From Opacimonas sp040514355 (GTDB lineage Bacteria; Pseudomonadota; Gammaproteobacteria; Enterobacterales; Alteromonadaceae), in the NCBI GenBank assembly GCA_040514355.1, contig JBEVCF010000147.1, forward strand, positions 1-17,597: a DNA stretch of 17,597 nucleotides. The letters are read 5' to 3'. The notes under the pieces were generated by a model, which saw only the letters and a program-made list of their open reading frames with translations, ran no database searches and was not told where the DNA came from. The translations under genes were made by a program, and so were the position numbers. Positions 6,983-14,107 of this stretch are shown here, one piece after another. Positions within the stretch are counted from its first letter, which is position 1, and each line of letters begins with the position of its first letter.

Positions 6983-8014
6983 ATGGCAGACGATAATAAA
7001 GCACGCGCACTATCCGCAGCACTTGGTCAAATCGAAAAGCAATTTGGTAAAGGCTCCATCATGAAGCTTGGTGACAACCAAGCCATGGACATTGAGTCTG
7101 TCTCTACTGGCTCATTAACGATTGATATTGCGTTGGGTATAGGGGGCTTACCTTGTGGCCGCGTGGTCGAAATTTATGGTCCAGAATCATCTGGTAAAAC
7201 CACATTGACGTTACAAGTCATTGCAGAAGCGCAAAAAATGGGTAAAACCTGTGCTTTCGTGGATGCCGAGCATGCTTTAGATCCTGTTTACGCAGAAAAA
7301 TTAGGGGTGAATATTGACGAATTGCTCGTTTCACAGCCCGATACAGGTGAACAAGCCCTAGAGATTTGCGACATGCTAGTCCGTTCTGGTGCGGTTGATG
7401 TAGTGATTGTCGATTCAGTTGCAGCCTTGACGCCAAAAGCAGAGATTGAAGGTGATATGGGTGATTCCCATGTCGGTTTGCAAGCACGTCTGATGTCTCA
7501 AGCGTTGCGTAAATTAACAGCCAATATTAAACGTTCTAACACATTGTGTATTTTCATCAACCAAATCCGGATGAAGATTGGCGTGATGTTTGGTAACCCC
7601 GAGACCACAACTGGCGGTAACGCATTGAAATTCTATTCATCTGTACGTTTAGATATTCGTCGTATCGGTGCCATCAAAGAAGGTGACGAAGTAGTGGGTA
7701 ATGAGACTCGCGTAAAAGTAGTGAAGAACAAAGTTGCACCGCCTTTCAAACAAGCAGAGTTTCAGATTTTATATGGACAGGGAATTTCGAAAGAAGCCGA
7801 GTTGATCGATCTGGGTGTTAAGCAAAAATTAGTTGAAAAAGCAGGTGCTTGGTACAGCTATAATGGTGAGCGCATTGGTCAAGGTAAAGCAAACGTAGTT
7901 AAATATCTCAAAGAGCATGTTGAAATGGCCAATGAAATTGAACAAAAAATTCGTGCAGAATTATTGTGTAAAGCAAAACCTGCAGATGAAGAGGAGGCTG
8001 CCACAGTCGAGTAA
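6983..8014 (+). CDS. recA: Recombinase RecA
   Basis: RecA forms filaments on single-stranded DNA, drives homologous strand exchange and triggers LexA cleavage. The start is ATG at 6983, giving MADDNKARALSAALGQIE and 343 residues, with an AGAGG ribosome site. A TTG further upstream at 6944 would only add 13 unconserved residues. Walker A is GPESSGKT at 66-73, Walker B is in VVIVDSVAALTP, and the L2 DNA-binding loop region FGNPETTTGGNALKFY is complete. The C terminus ends in an acidic tail (EEEAATVE), as usual. Expression is under LexA control. The gene is not followed by recX, its usual partner, but by a hairpin and the ccm operon. Confidence 0.98.
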   Translation: MADDNKARALSAALGQIEKQFGKGSIMKLGDNQAMDIESVSTGSLTIDIALGIGGLPCGRVVEIYGPESSGKTTLTLQVIAEAQKMGKTCAFVDAEHALDPVYAEKLGVNIDELLVSQPDTGEQALEICDMLVRSGAVDVVIVDSVAALTPKAEIEGDMGDSHVGLQARLMSQALRKLTANIKRSNTLCIFINQIRMKIGVMFGNPETTTGGNALKFYSSVRLDIRRIGAIKEGDEVVGNETRVKVVKNKVAPPFKQAEFQILYGQGISKEAELIDLGVKQKLVEKAGAWYSYNGERIGQGKANVVKYLKEHVEMANEIEQKIRAELLCKAKPADEEEAATVE

Positions 8015-8048
8015 GACGGTAGTAACATCCCTTTAATCATCAATCGAA

Positions 8049-8069
8049 ATGGGTCGCTAAGCGACCCAT
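8049..8069 (+). terminator. Strong hairpin downstream of recA
   Basis: ATGGGTCGC (8049-8057) and GCGACCCAT (8061-8069) form a perfect GC-rich 9-bp stem with a 3-nt loop, 34 bp after the recA stop. The bases that follow (GCTCTCCCTT) are not a clean T tract, so it is either a weak intrinsic terminator or a stabilising 3' structure. In the 8015-8237 gap nothing else codes for a gene. Confidence 0.55.
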
Positions 8070-8160
8070 GCTCTCCCTTAAACTGTGCTGTGCACGCAAC
8101 AGCGCGATAAACATTACATTTTCTCTGAGTCTTGTCCGGTATTTTTTCACCATCTTTTAA

Positions 8161-8213
8161 GACTAAATTATGACTAAAAATAAACACCGATACAGGAACT
8201 TATGATACTATCA
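8161..8213 (+). promoter_or_regulatory. Candidate ccm operon promoter region with repeats
   Basis: TAAACA (8181-8186) and GATACT (8204-8209) are separated by 17 bp and each match the sigma-70 consensus at four of six positions. The -10 is embedded in the near-palindrome TGATA-C-TATCA (8203-8213). GACTAAA occurs twice, at 8161 and 8172, 11 bp apart (one helix turn), just upstream of the -35. The arrangement suggests regulated transcription of the ccm operon, but no known regulator consensus was recognised. Confidence 0.35.
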
Positions 8214-8237
8214 GGCCGTTTTTTTCGAATCTAACGC

Positions 8238-8938
8238 GTGGATGTAAGTTTGCCTGTATTGACTGCAACCAATCTATCCTGTCAAAAGCAAGACAGATGT
8301 TTGTTTTCGGCGCTCGATCTGAGTGTTGAAACAGGTGAATTAGTCCATCTCACAGGTCCTAATGGTGCTGGCAAAACGTCATTACTACGAATTTTAGTTG
8401 GTCTATCTCAGCCTGATACCGGTCAGGTCATATTAACTTCTGATAACCGTCTACCGGTACTATATCTCGGTCATAAATTAGCACTCAACAAACATTTGAC
8501 AGCCATTGAAAATCTGACATTTTGGTTACAACTTCATCAACCATATTTGACGTCTACACTTGCGAATTTATTGACTTGTTCCACATCTATGTCTGATTAT
8601 TTGTACCAGATCCTAGCGAGGTTTTCCTTGGTGGGTTTGGAAGATGTCCCTGTCGGTCATTTATCAGCAGGGCAACAGCGGCGAGTATCCTTAGCTAGAA
8701 CCCAATTAGTTGAAGCCGCGCTGTGGGTCTTAGATGAGCCATACNNNNNNNNNNGCACATAACATGCTCAAGGGCGGGCATCTCGTCATACACATCCTTG
8801 GATGTGGCTGGCGTGGCGTTTATCCAGGCACAAGTGGACGCGTTTGTCGAACGTGGTGGCGCGGTGTTGATGACCTCGCATCAGCCTTTACAAAGTCGCT
8901 TAAAGGTTCGTAATGTTGTACTGGAGTATCAATTATGA
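8238..8938 (+). CDS. ccmA: Cytochrome c maturation ATP-binding protein CcmA, with false assembly gap
   Basis: CcmA is the ATPase of the CcmABCD complex that releases heme-loaded CcmE. Walker A is GPNGAGKT at 40-47, the ABC signature is LSAGQQ at 142-147, and Walker B is LWVLDEP ending at 168. After codon 169 (Tyr) come ten N and 37 extra bases. The gene then continues in the same register from 8792 with TSLDVAG, GGAVLMTSHQPL (the H-loop His) and TGA at 8936-8938. Removing 8745-8791 joins DEPY to TSLD exactly as the family requires and gives 217 residues, against 207 in E. coli. The difference is mostly a longer helical region before the signature. The start is GTG at 8238 without a visible ribosome site. 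The stop overlaps the ccmB ATG (ATGA), indicating coupling. This is the first gene of the ccm operon. Confidence 0.94.
8745..8791. other. False gap in ccmA: ten N plus 37-nt contig-end artefact
   Basis: The N run (8745-8754) is followed by 32 bases of unexplained sequence (8755-8786) and then CATAC (8787-8791), which repeats the last five bases before the gap. Deleting the whole 47-nt block restores a continuous, family-like CcmA. The 32-nt piece reads AHNMLKGGHLVI in one frame, which resembles the segment before the H-loop of CcmA proteins. It may come from a related strain's ccmA. Confidence 0.7.
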
Positions 8939-9603
8939 ACGGACCTTTGTGGAGTATTTTTAAACGCGATTGGACCTTGGCTATGCGTCAGAAGTCCGAA
9001 TTTGTGCAACCCTTGATATTCTTCGTTTTGGTGATCACATTATTCCCGATCGGGGTAGGGCCTGGCCTTGAGATTTTACAAAAAATTGGACCCGGTGTAA
9101 TCTGGGTTGCGGGTATTTTATCCGCGTTGTTAGGCATGGAAAAACTGTTTCGCGATGACTTTAACGATGGTTTTTTAGAACAAGTGCAGCTGTCGGGTGT
9201 CTCCTTGTCAGCAGCTATGTTTATCAAAGTGTTTTGTCACTGGTTGTTATTTATTGTTCCGTTGGTGGTAGTTTCGCCTTTGCTCGCATTGTTTTTAAAT
9301 CTTACAATGGCGATGTACTGGGCTTTGTTAGCGACCTTGTTACTGGGTACCCCTATTTTATCGCTTGTAGGGGCGATTGCGGTGGCTTTGACAGTCGGAT
9401 TACAACGCGGTGGTATCTTATTATCTCTGATCCTAATTCCTGTATTTATTCCTTTACTCATATTTGCAACTTCTGTCGTGGATGCGGCCGTTTTCGGATT
9501 AAACTATTGGCCTCAACTTGCTATTATCGGAGCGATGTTGAGTGCGACGGTAGCCGTGACACCGTTTGCAATGAGTTATGCCATTAAAGTGAGTCATCAT
9601 TAA
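8935..9603 (+). CDS. ccmB: Heme exporter protein CcmB
   Basis: CcmB is the integral membrane partner of CcmA in the CcmABCD complex of System I cytochrome c biogenesis. The 222-residue product has the family's usual length and about six hydrophobic segments. Conserved features include FKRDWTLAMRQ near the N terminus, LFRDDFNDGFLEQ after the second membrane segment, and a final segment ending AMSYAIKVS. The ATG overlaps the ccmA stop by four bases, and a GGAG ribosome site lies in the ccmA end. The TAA shares a base with the ccmC start (TAATG). Translation of the three genes is therefore probably coupled. Confidence 0.97.
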   Translation: MNGPLWSIFKRDWTLAMRQKSEFVQPLIFFVLVITLFPIGVGPGLEILQKIGPGVIWVAGILSALLGMEKLFRDDFNDGFLEQVQLSGVSLSAAMFIKVFCHWLLFIVPLVVVSPLLALFLNLTMAMYWALLATLLLGTPILSLVGAIAVALTVGLQRGGILLSLILIPVFIPLLIFATSVVDAAVFGLNYWPQLAIIGAMLSATVAVTPFAMSYAIKVSHH

Positions 9604-10346
9604 TGTTTAAGTGGTTAGATCCTTACGCTAAAACCGAACGCGCGTATAAACTGTGCGACGACTTATTACCCTATTTTATCTCTGCCTCAGTGCTTGGACT
9701 ATGTGTTGGCCTCATATGGGGGTTAGCTTTTGCTCCTCCTGATTATCAACAGGGTGATTCATTTCGCATCATTTACATCCATGTCCCATCTGCTGTGCTT
9801 GCTATGGGGACTTACGTCGCGATGGCAACAGCGGGTTTTGTTGGTTTAGTGTGGCAATGGAAAACGGCTTACATGAGTATGATGGCCATAGCGCCAGTCG
9901 GCGCATTAATGACCTTTATTTCCTTATTCACTGGCGCCGCATGGGGTAAACCAATGTGGGGCACATGGTGGGTGTGGGATGCTCGCTTGACGTCGCAACT
10001 GATCTTACTCTTTTTGTATTTTGGTGTGATGGCACTTTATGCTGCCTTTAATGATAAGCAACAGGCAGGTAAAGCAGCAGCGGTGATTGCGTTGGTCGGA
10101 GTGATCAACATACCCATTATTCATTATTCCGTTGAGTGGTGGAACACCCTGCATCAAGGTTCAACCATTACCAAAGTTGGCCGCCCAAGTATCGCACCAG
10201 CAATGAAATGGCCCTTGCTGGTCAGCATCATGGGTTTTATCGGTTTGATCGGTGCTCTAGTGTTAATGCAGCTTAAGAACATTATTTTAGAGCGTGAAGC
10301 GCAGCGTCCTTGGGTGCGAACGTTACTTGAGAAGGAGACGGACTGA
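9603..10346 (+). CDS. ccmC: Heme handling protein CcmC
   Basis: CcmC is a six-helix membrane protein of the heme-handling family that presents heme to CcmE in the periplasm. The tryptophan-rich WWD motif is TWWVWDARLTS at 121-131. The two heme-ligand histidines are His60 (in IIYIHVPSA) and His174 (in PIIHYSVEWW). The length of 247 residues is typical. It starts at ATG 9603, overlapping the ccmB stop by one base, and ends in TGATG, where the last base of its stop is the first base of ccmD. No oddities were seen. Confidence 0.98.
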   Translation: MFKWLDPYAKTERAYKLCDDLLPYFISASVLGLCVGLIWGLAFAPPDYQQGDSFRIIYIHVPSAVLAMGTYVAMATAGFVGLVWQWKTAYMSMMAIAPVGALMTFISLFTGAAWGKPMWGTWWVWDARLTSQLILLFLYFGVMALYAAFNDKQQAGKAAAVIALVGVINIPIIHYSVEWWNTLHQGSTITKVGRPSIAPAMKWPLLVSIMGFIGLIGALVLMQLKNIILEREAQRPWVRTLLEKETD

Positions 10347-10543
10347 TGGCATTTTCCAGTTTCAGTGAGTTTTTAGCCATGGGTGGCTATGGCTTTTTTG
10401 TGTGGTTGTCTTATGGTGTGTCCGCTTTAGCGATTGTTTTTTATATTGTTTATGTGAAACAACAGCGCAAAATATTAGTCAAACAGATTGTACAACAAAA
10501 AGCACGCGAAGCGAGGATCGCAGCAGCCAAAGCTCAGGAGTAA
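10346..10543 (+). CDS. ccmD: Heme exporter protein CcmD
   Basis: CcmD is a small membrane protein that stabilises the CcmABC complex and promotes release of holo-CcmE. The 65-residue product has one transmembrane helix (about 18-38), preceded by FSEFLAMGGYGFFVWLSYG, a common CcmD N-terminal pattern. A positively charged cytoplasmic tail rich in Lys, Arg and Ala follows. The AAGGAG ribosome site lies in the end of ccmC with 8-nt spacing. Identification depends on position between ccmC and ccmE as well as on sequence, because the family is poorly conserved. Confidence 0.93.
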   Translation: MAFSSFSEFLAMGGYGFFVWLSYGVSALAIVFYIVYVKQQRKILVKQIVQQKAREARIAAAKAQE

Positions 10544-10552
10544 AAAGTAGAG

Positions 10553-11017
10553 ATGAACCCTAGAAGAAAACAGCGACTGAATGTGGTTTTGATCGTCGGT
10601 ACGTTAATCGTTAGTGCCGTTGGTTTGATGCTGTATGCATTGAATGAAAACATCGATTTATTCTATACCCCCACTGAAATCCACGAAGGGAAAAGCGGCC
10701 AGTTTCCTCAGGTCGGTCAGCGCCTGCGCATTGGTGGTTTGGTCGTGGCAGGCTCCGTTGAGCGCAACAAAGAGACCTTAGAGGTCGAATTTGATTTGAT
10801 GGACACCGGGCCCACAGTAAAAGTAACCTACGATGGCATATTGCCGGATTTGTTCCGTGAAGGACAAGGTATCGTGGCAACAGGTGTGTTAATGGATAAC
10901 TTTGTTATTAAAGCAGACGAAGTGCTAGCTAAACACGACGAAGAGTATATGCCTCCAGAGTTGGCAGAACAGCTCAAGGGCATCAAGCACGTAAAACCTA
11001 GCGAAGCGGGTTACTAA
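10553..11017 (+). CDS. ccmE: Cytochrome c maturation heme chaperone CcmE
   Basis: CcmE binds heme covalently in the periplasm and carries it to the CcmF/H ligation complex. The protein has an N-terminal anchor (residues about 9-30) and an OB-fold periplasmic domain with LRIGGLVVAGSV and VTYDGILPDLFREGQG. The heme-attachment His128 lies in LAKHDEEYMPPE, and Tyr132, a probable heme ligand, is present. The 154-residue length is normal. It begins 9 bp after ccmD and ends 45 bp before ccmF, the largest space inside the operon. Confidence 0.98.
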   Translation: MNPRRKQRLNVVLIVGTLIVSAVGLMLYALNENIDLFYTPTEIHEGKSGQFPQVGQRLRIGGLVVAGSVERNKETLEVEFDLMDTGPTVKVTYDGILPDLFREGQGIVATGVLMDNFVIKADEVLAKHDEEYMPPELAEQLKGIKHVKPSEAGY

Positions 11018-11062
11018 GCCCACAACAAACAGATTTAAATAGTTTAAGAGGAACCTAGTCAG

Positions 11063-13069
11063 GTGATTGCAGAAATAGGAAATTTGGCCAGTGTCATTGC
11101 ACTGCTTTGCGCCATACTTCTTGCGGTATATCCGCTATGGGGCAGCTATAGCCAAAATCAAATCATGATTGCCAGCGCCAAACCCTTAGCGTTTGGGGTG
11201 TTTATTTTTACTGGTATCGCTTATGGCTGTTTGACATATAGTTTTTTACACGATGACTTCACAATTGCTTATGTTGCCAATCATTCTAATTCCATGTTGC
11301 CATGGTATTATAAAGTCACCGCAGTTTGGGGCGGACATGAAGGTTCTTTTTTACTGTGGGTATTGATATTTTCAGTATGGATGATGGCGGTTGCTATCTT
11401 TAGCAAAGGGATCCCAGAAGTAATGGTAGCACGTGTCTTGGCTATCCTCGGCCTGGTTTCTATCGGTTTTTATTTCTTTATGCTCCTCACCTCCAATCCG
11501 TTTTTGAGTGTCTTACCGTTCTATCCTGTGGATGGTGCAGATCTCAATCCCTTGTTGCAAGATTTCGGCATGATTATTCATCCTCCTATGTTGTACATGG
11601 GGTATGTGGGTTTTTCGGTGGCCTTTGCCTTTGCCATTGCCGCGTTACTATCAGGGCAATTAGATTCAACATGGGCACGCTGGTCTCGTCCTTGGACCAT
11701 TGCGGCTTGGGCCTTTTTGACCGTTGGGATTGCGCTGGGCAGTTGGTGGGCGTATTACGAACTCGGCTGGGGCGGCTGGTGGTTTTGGGATCCCGTTGAA
11801 AACGCCTCTTTTATGCCATGGCTAGTCGGTACCGCTTTGATGCACAGTTTGGCTGTCACCGAAAAACGCAAGGTCTTTAAATCATGGACGGTGTTATTAG
11901 CCATTTCTGCGTTTTCATTGAGTTTGTTAGGCACGTTCTTGGTTCGCTCTGGGATTTTGGTGTCGGTCCATTCTTTTGCTGCCGACCCATCCCGTGGGAT
12001 GTTTATTCTTGGTTTGTTAGTTTTGGTGATCGGCGGCTCATTACTCCTTTATTTTTTCCGGGCCACCCAGCTGCAATCACGCAGTCAGTATGCGTTAAGT
12101 TCACGTGAAAATATGTTGTTAGGTAATAACATCTTGCTGTGTGCTGCGACGGTTGTGGTCTTGTTGGGCACGTTATTCCCTTTGGTACACAAAGAACTCG
12201 GTCTTGGCTCGATTTCTATCGGCGCACCCTTCTTCAATCAGATGTTTACGGTGTTAATCGTCCCGTTTGTCGTGTTTATGACCATCGGTCCCATTAGTCG
12301 CTGGAAACGCCAAGATGTATGGGCGCTACGCAACCAAATACTGTCTGGTCTTGGTTTGGGCTTAGGTGCAGCGATTCTGATTGTCTACAGCTATGACACG
12401 ATGAGTTATGTTGCGATATTAGGTATGTTATTGGCAGTATGGATTTTAATCTCTACCGTGCAGGAGGTGTTGCAACGCGTCAATGCGCAGAAAACCATCT
12501 CAACAGTCACGGCATTGCGCAATCTGACCCGTTCGCATTGGGGCATGATTTTAGGACACGTGGGTTTTGCCGTTACGCTTATAGGTATTACGCTCGTCTC
12601 GAACTTTGAAACAGAGCGCAATGTGCGGATGAATTTTGGGGAACGCTTTGAGATTGCAGGTTATACCATAGCGTTTAGTGAAGTAAAGAATGTGCAAGGC
12701 CCAAACTATACTGCCGAGCGCGGCATCTTTGATGTGTATAAAAATGATGCTTTTGTGGCCCATTTGGAGCCTGAAAAACGCTTCTATCCAGTGCAAAGCA
12801 CGAATATGACTGAAGCGGGCATACATTCTACTTTGGCGCGCGATCTCTTTATTGCACTGGGTGAACCTTTAGAAGAAGGTGTGTGGTCGGTACGCGCCTA
12901 TTACAAACCGTTTGTGGTCTGGATCTGGTTAGGGGCGGGGATCATGGCACTTGGTGGTGTTTTCTCGATTGCTGATCCACGTTATCGCTTGCAGAAAATG
13001 GCAAAGCTCAAACAATTAGCCAAGCGTAAGACACTGGCTACTGACACACAGGAACAACAGCATGTCTAA
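11063..13069 (+). CDS. ccmF: Heme lyase subunit CcmF
   Basis: CcmF is the large membrane subunit of the cytochrome c heme ligase, which accepts heme from holo-CcmE and joins it to apocytochrome c. The 668-residue product has many transmembrane segments. The WWD motif is GWGGWWFWDPVENASF from about residue 235. HPPMLYMGYVGFS and GTFLVRSGILVSVHSFA supply conserved histidines, and a C-terminal periplasmic domain follows (EKRFYPVQSTNMTEA). The start is GTG at 11063 with an AGAGGAAC ribosome site and gives the standard N terminus. The end overlaps ccmG by eight bases. Confidence 0.98.
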   Translation: MIAEIGNLASVIALLCAILLAVYPLWGSYSQNQIMIASAKPLAFGVFIFTGIAYGCLTYSFLHDDFTIAYVANHSNSMLPWYYKVTAVWGGHEGSFLLWVLIFSVWMMAVAIFSKGIPEVMVARVLAILGLVSIGFYFFMLLTSNPFLSVLPFYPVDGADLNPLLQDFGMIIHPPMLYMGYVGFSVAFAFAIAALLSGQLDSTWARWSRPWTIAAWAFLTVGIALGSWWAYYELGWGGWWFWDPVENASFMPWLVGTALMHSLAVTEKRKVFKSWTVLLAISAFSLSLLGTFLVRSGILVSVHSFAADPSRGMFILGLLVLVIGGSLLLYFFRATQLQSRSQYALSSRENMLLGNNILLCAATVVVLLGTLFPLVHKELGLGSISIGAPFFNQMFTVLIVPFVVFMTIGPISRWKRQDVWALRNQILSGLGLGLGAAILIVYSYDTMSYVAILGMLLAVWILISTVQEVLQRVNAQKTISTVTALRNLTRSHWGMILGHVGFAVTLIGITLVSNFETERNVRMNFGERFEIAGYTIAFSEVKNVQGPNYTAERGIFDVYKNDAFVAHLEPEKRFYPVQSTNMTEAGIHSTLARDLFIALGEPLEEGVWSVRAYYKPFVVWIWLGAGIMALGGVFSIADPRYRLQKMAKLKQLAKRKTLATDTQEQQHV

Positions 13070-13661
13070 ACCGATTCGTTTTGTGTTGCCTTTAGTCTTT
13101 TTCATAGTCTTGGTGTTTTTTTTGTTCCAAGGTCTGTTTTCTGATCCGCGCGCGCGCGATGCGCAAACGCTTGAAAAACCCATGCCCGCGTTTAGCTTAC
13201 CGGATTTGATGGATCCGAGTATTACCCATACGCCAGCCGTGTTTGAAGGCGAAGTCACCTTGCTCAATGTGTGGGGTGTATGGTGCGTGACATGTAAGGT
13301 CGAATTACCGTATTTGACCTCACTGCGTGAAAATGGGGTACGCATTGTAGGTTTGTACTACGATCAAGACCTCGATCCTGACTTTGGCACCAAGACCTTA
13401 CAACGCGTACAGCAAGAAGTGCTCGAAACCACAACCCAATTAGGCAATCCATTTCAGTTCAATATTTTTGATGTCTATCGCAATACCTCCTTAGATCTAG
13501 GCGTGACAGGTGCCCCCGAAACGCTCTTGATTGACCCCAACGGGATTATTCGTGTGCATCATATCGGTGATGTGAATGAACGGGTTTGGGAGCAAAAATT
13601 TGCAGCCCTTTACAATCAACTTATGCAACAACAAGGAGCGTCTCATGCCATGGTTCGTTAA
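13062..13661 (+). CDS. ccmG: Thiol:disulfide oxidoreductase CcmG (DsbE)
   Basis: CcmG is a membrane-anchored periplasmic thioredoxin-like protein that keeps the apocytochrome CXXCH cysteines reduced, using electrons from DsbD. An N-terminal anchor spans about residues 5-24. The active site is WCVTC (Cys75, Cys78), where many homologues have WCPTC. The GAPETLLID loop contains the conserved cis-proline, and a Glu-rich segment follows. The 199-residue length is slightly above the usual 185. The ATG at 13062 lies inside the ccmF end, and the 3' end overlaps ccmH by 17 bp, which implies coupled translation. Confidence 0.96.
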   Translation: MSKPIRFVLPLVFFIVLVFFLFQGLFSDPRARDAQTLEKPMPAFSLPDLMDPSITHTPAVFEGEVTLLNVWGVWCVTCKVELPYLTSLRENGVRIVGLYYDQDLDPDFGTKTLQRVQQEVLETTTQLGNPFQFNIFDVYRNTSLDLGVTGAPETLLIDPNGIIRVHHIGDVNERVWEQKFAALYNQLMQQQGASHAMVR

Positions 13662-14097
13662 AGCCTGCCTGCTGTTGTTGTGTATCACAACACTCTCAGT
13701 AGACGCTGCGCGTGATGAGTATGTATTTGAGACAGAGCAACAACGTCGCGATTTTATTGAGTTAACGCAAACCTTGCGTTGCCCTATGTGTCAAAACCAA
13801 AATATCGCTGATTCTGATGCCATGATTGCCCATGATATGCGTCGCAAGGTGTATCAGTTGATTACCGAAGGACAAACGTCTGAGCAAGTTATCGATTTCA
13901 TGAAAGTACGCTATGGTGATTTTGTCACATATCAGCCGCCCGTTACTAAAACAACAATCTGGTTGTGGGTGATCCCGTTTTTGGTATTGTTGGTGGGGAT
14001 ATATATCATTCTCACTCGACAGCCTACCAAACTCTCCAAAACAGATGAGCAAGCTGCTTTAGCTAAAGCTGAAGCGCTCTTAAAAGAAGACGATTAA
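13645..14097 (+). CDS. ccmH: Cytochrome c maturation protein CcmH (short form)
   Basis: CcmH holds apocytochrome c thiols and works with CcmG and CcmF at heme ligation. The start is ATG at 13645, with AAGGAG six bases upstream inside ccmG, giving 150 residues and a signal peptide ending near SVDAA. A longer frame to 13576 lacks a ribosome site and would spoil the signal peptide. The redox motif LRCPMCQNQ has Cys46 and Cys49, followed by the three-helix domain and a membrane helix at about 102-122. It is the short, unfused form. The TPR part that E. coli CcmH carries is a separate gene, ccmI, 10 bp downstream. Confidence 0.97.
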   Translation: MPWFVKACLLLLCITTLSVDAARDEYVFETEQQRRDFIELTQTLRCPMCQNQNIADSDAMIAHDMRRKVYQLITEGQTSEQVIDFMKVRYGDFVTYQPPVTKTTIWLWVIPFLVLLVGIYIILTRQPTKLSKTDEQAALAKAEALLKEDD

Positions 14098-14107
14098 AGG
14101 ATACACT

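Noticed and set aside
7879..8187. 102-codon minus-strand frame across the recA end and the recA-ccmA gap
   Set aside because: Half lies antisense to recA, it has no ribosome site, and it passes through the hairpin at 8049-8069. No family resemblance was seen.
8745..8791. Small insertion with a CATAC target duplication in ccmA
   Set aside because: The block contains the N run, would break the frame, and has no terminal inverted repeats. A contig-end artefact is simpler.
9234..9587. 117-codon plus-strand open frame overlapping ccmB
   Set aside because: It lies wholly inside ccmB in another frame, and ccmB is conserved over its whole length. The composition is that of a shifted membrane-protein frame.
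13147..13156. Alternating CG run in ccmG, possible Z-DNA
   Set aside because: Only ten bases, and fully explained by codons for Pro-Arg-Ala-Arg.
13576..13644. Longer ccmH starting inside ccmG
   Set aside because: It has no ribosome site and would place 23 unrelated residues before a good signal peptide. ATG at 13645 has AAGGAG at ideal spacing.
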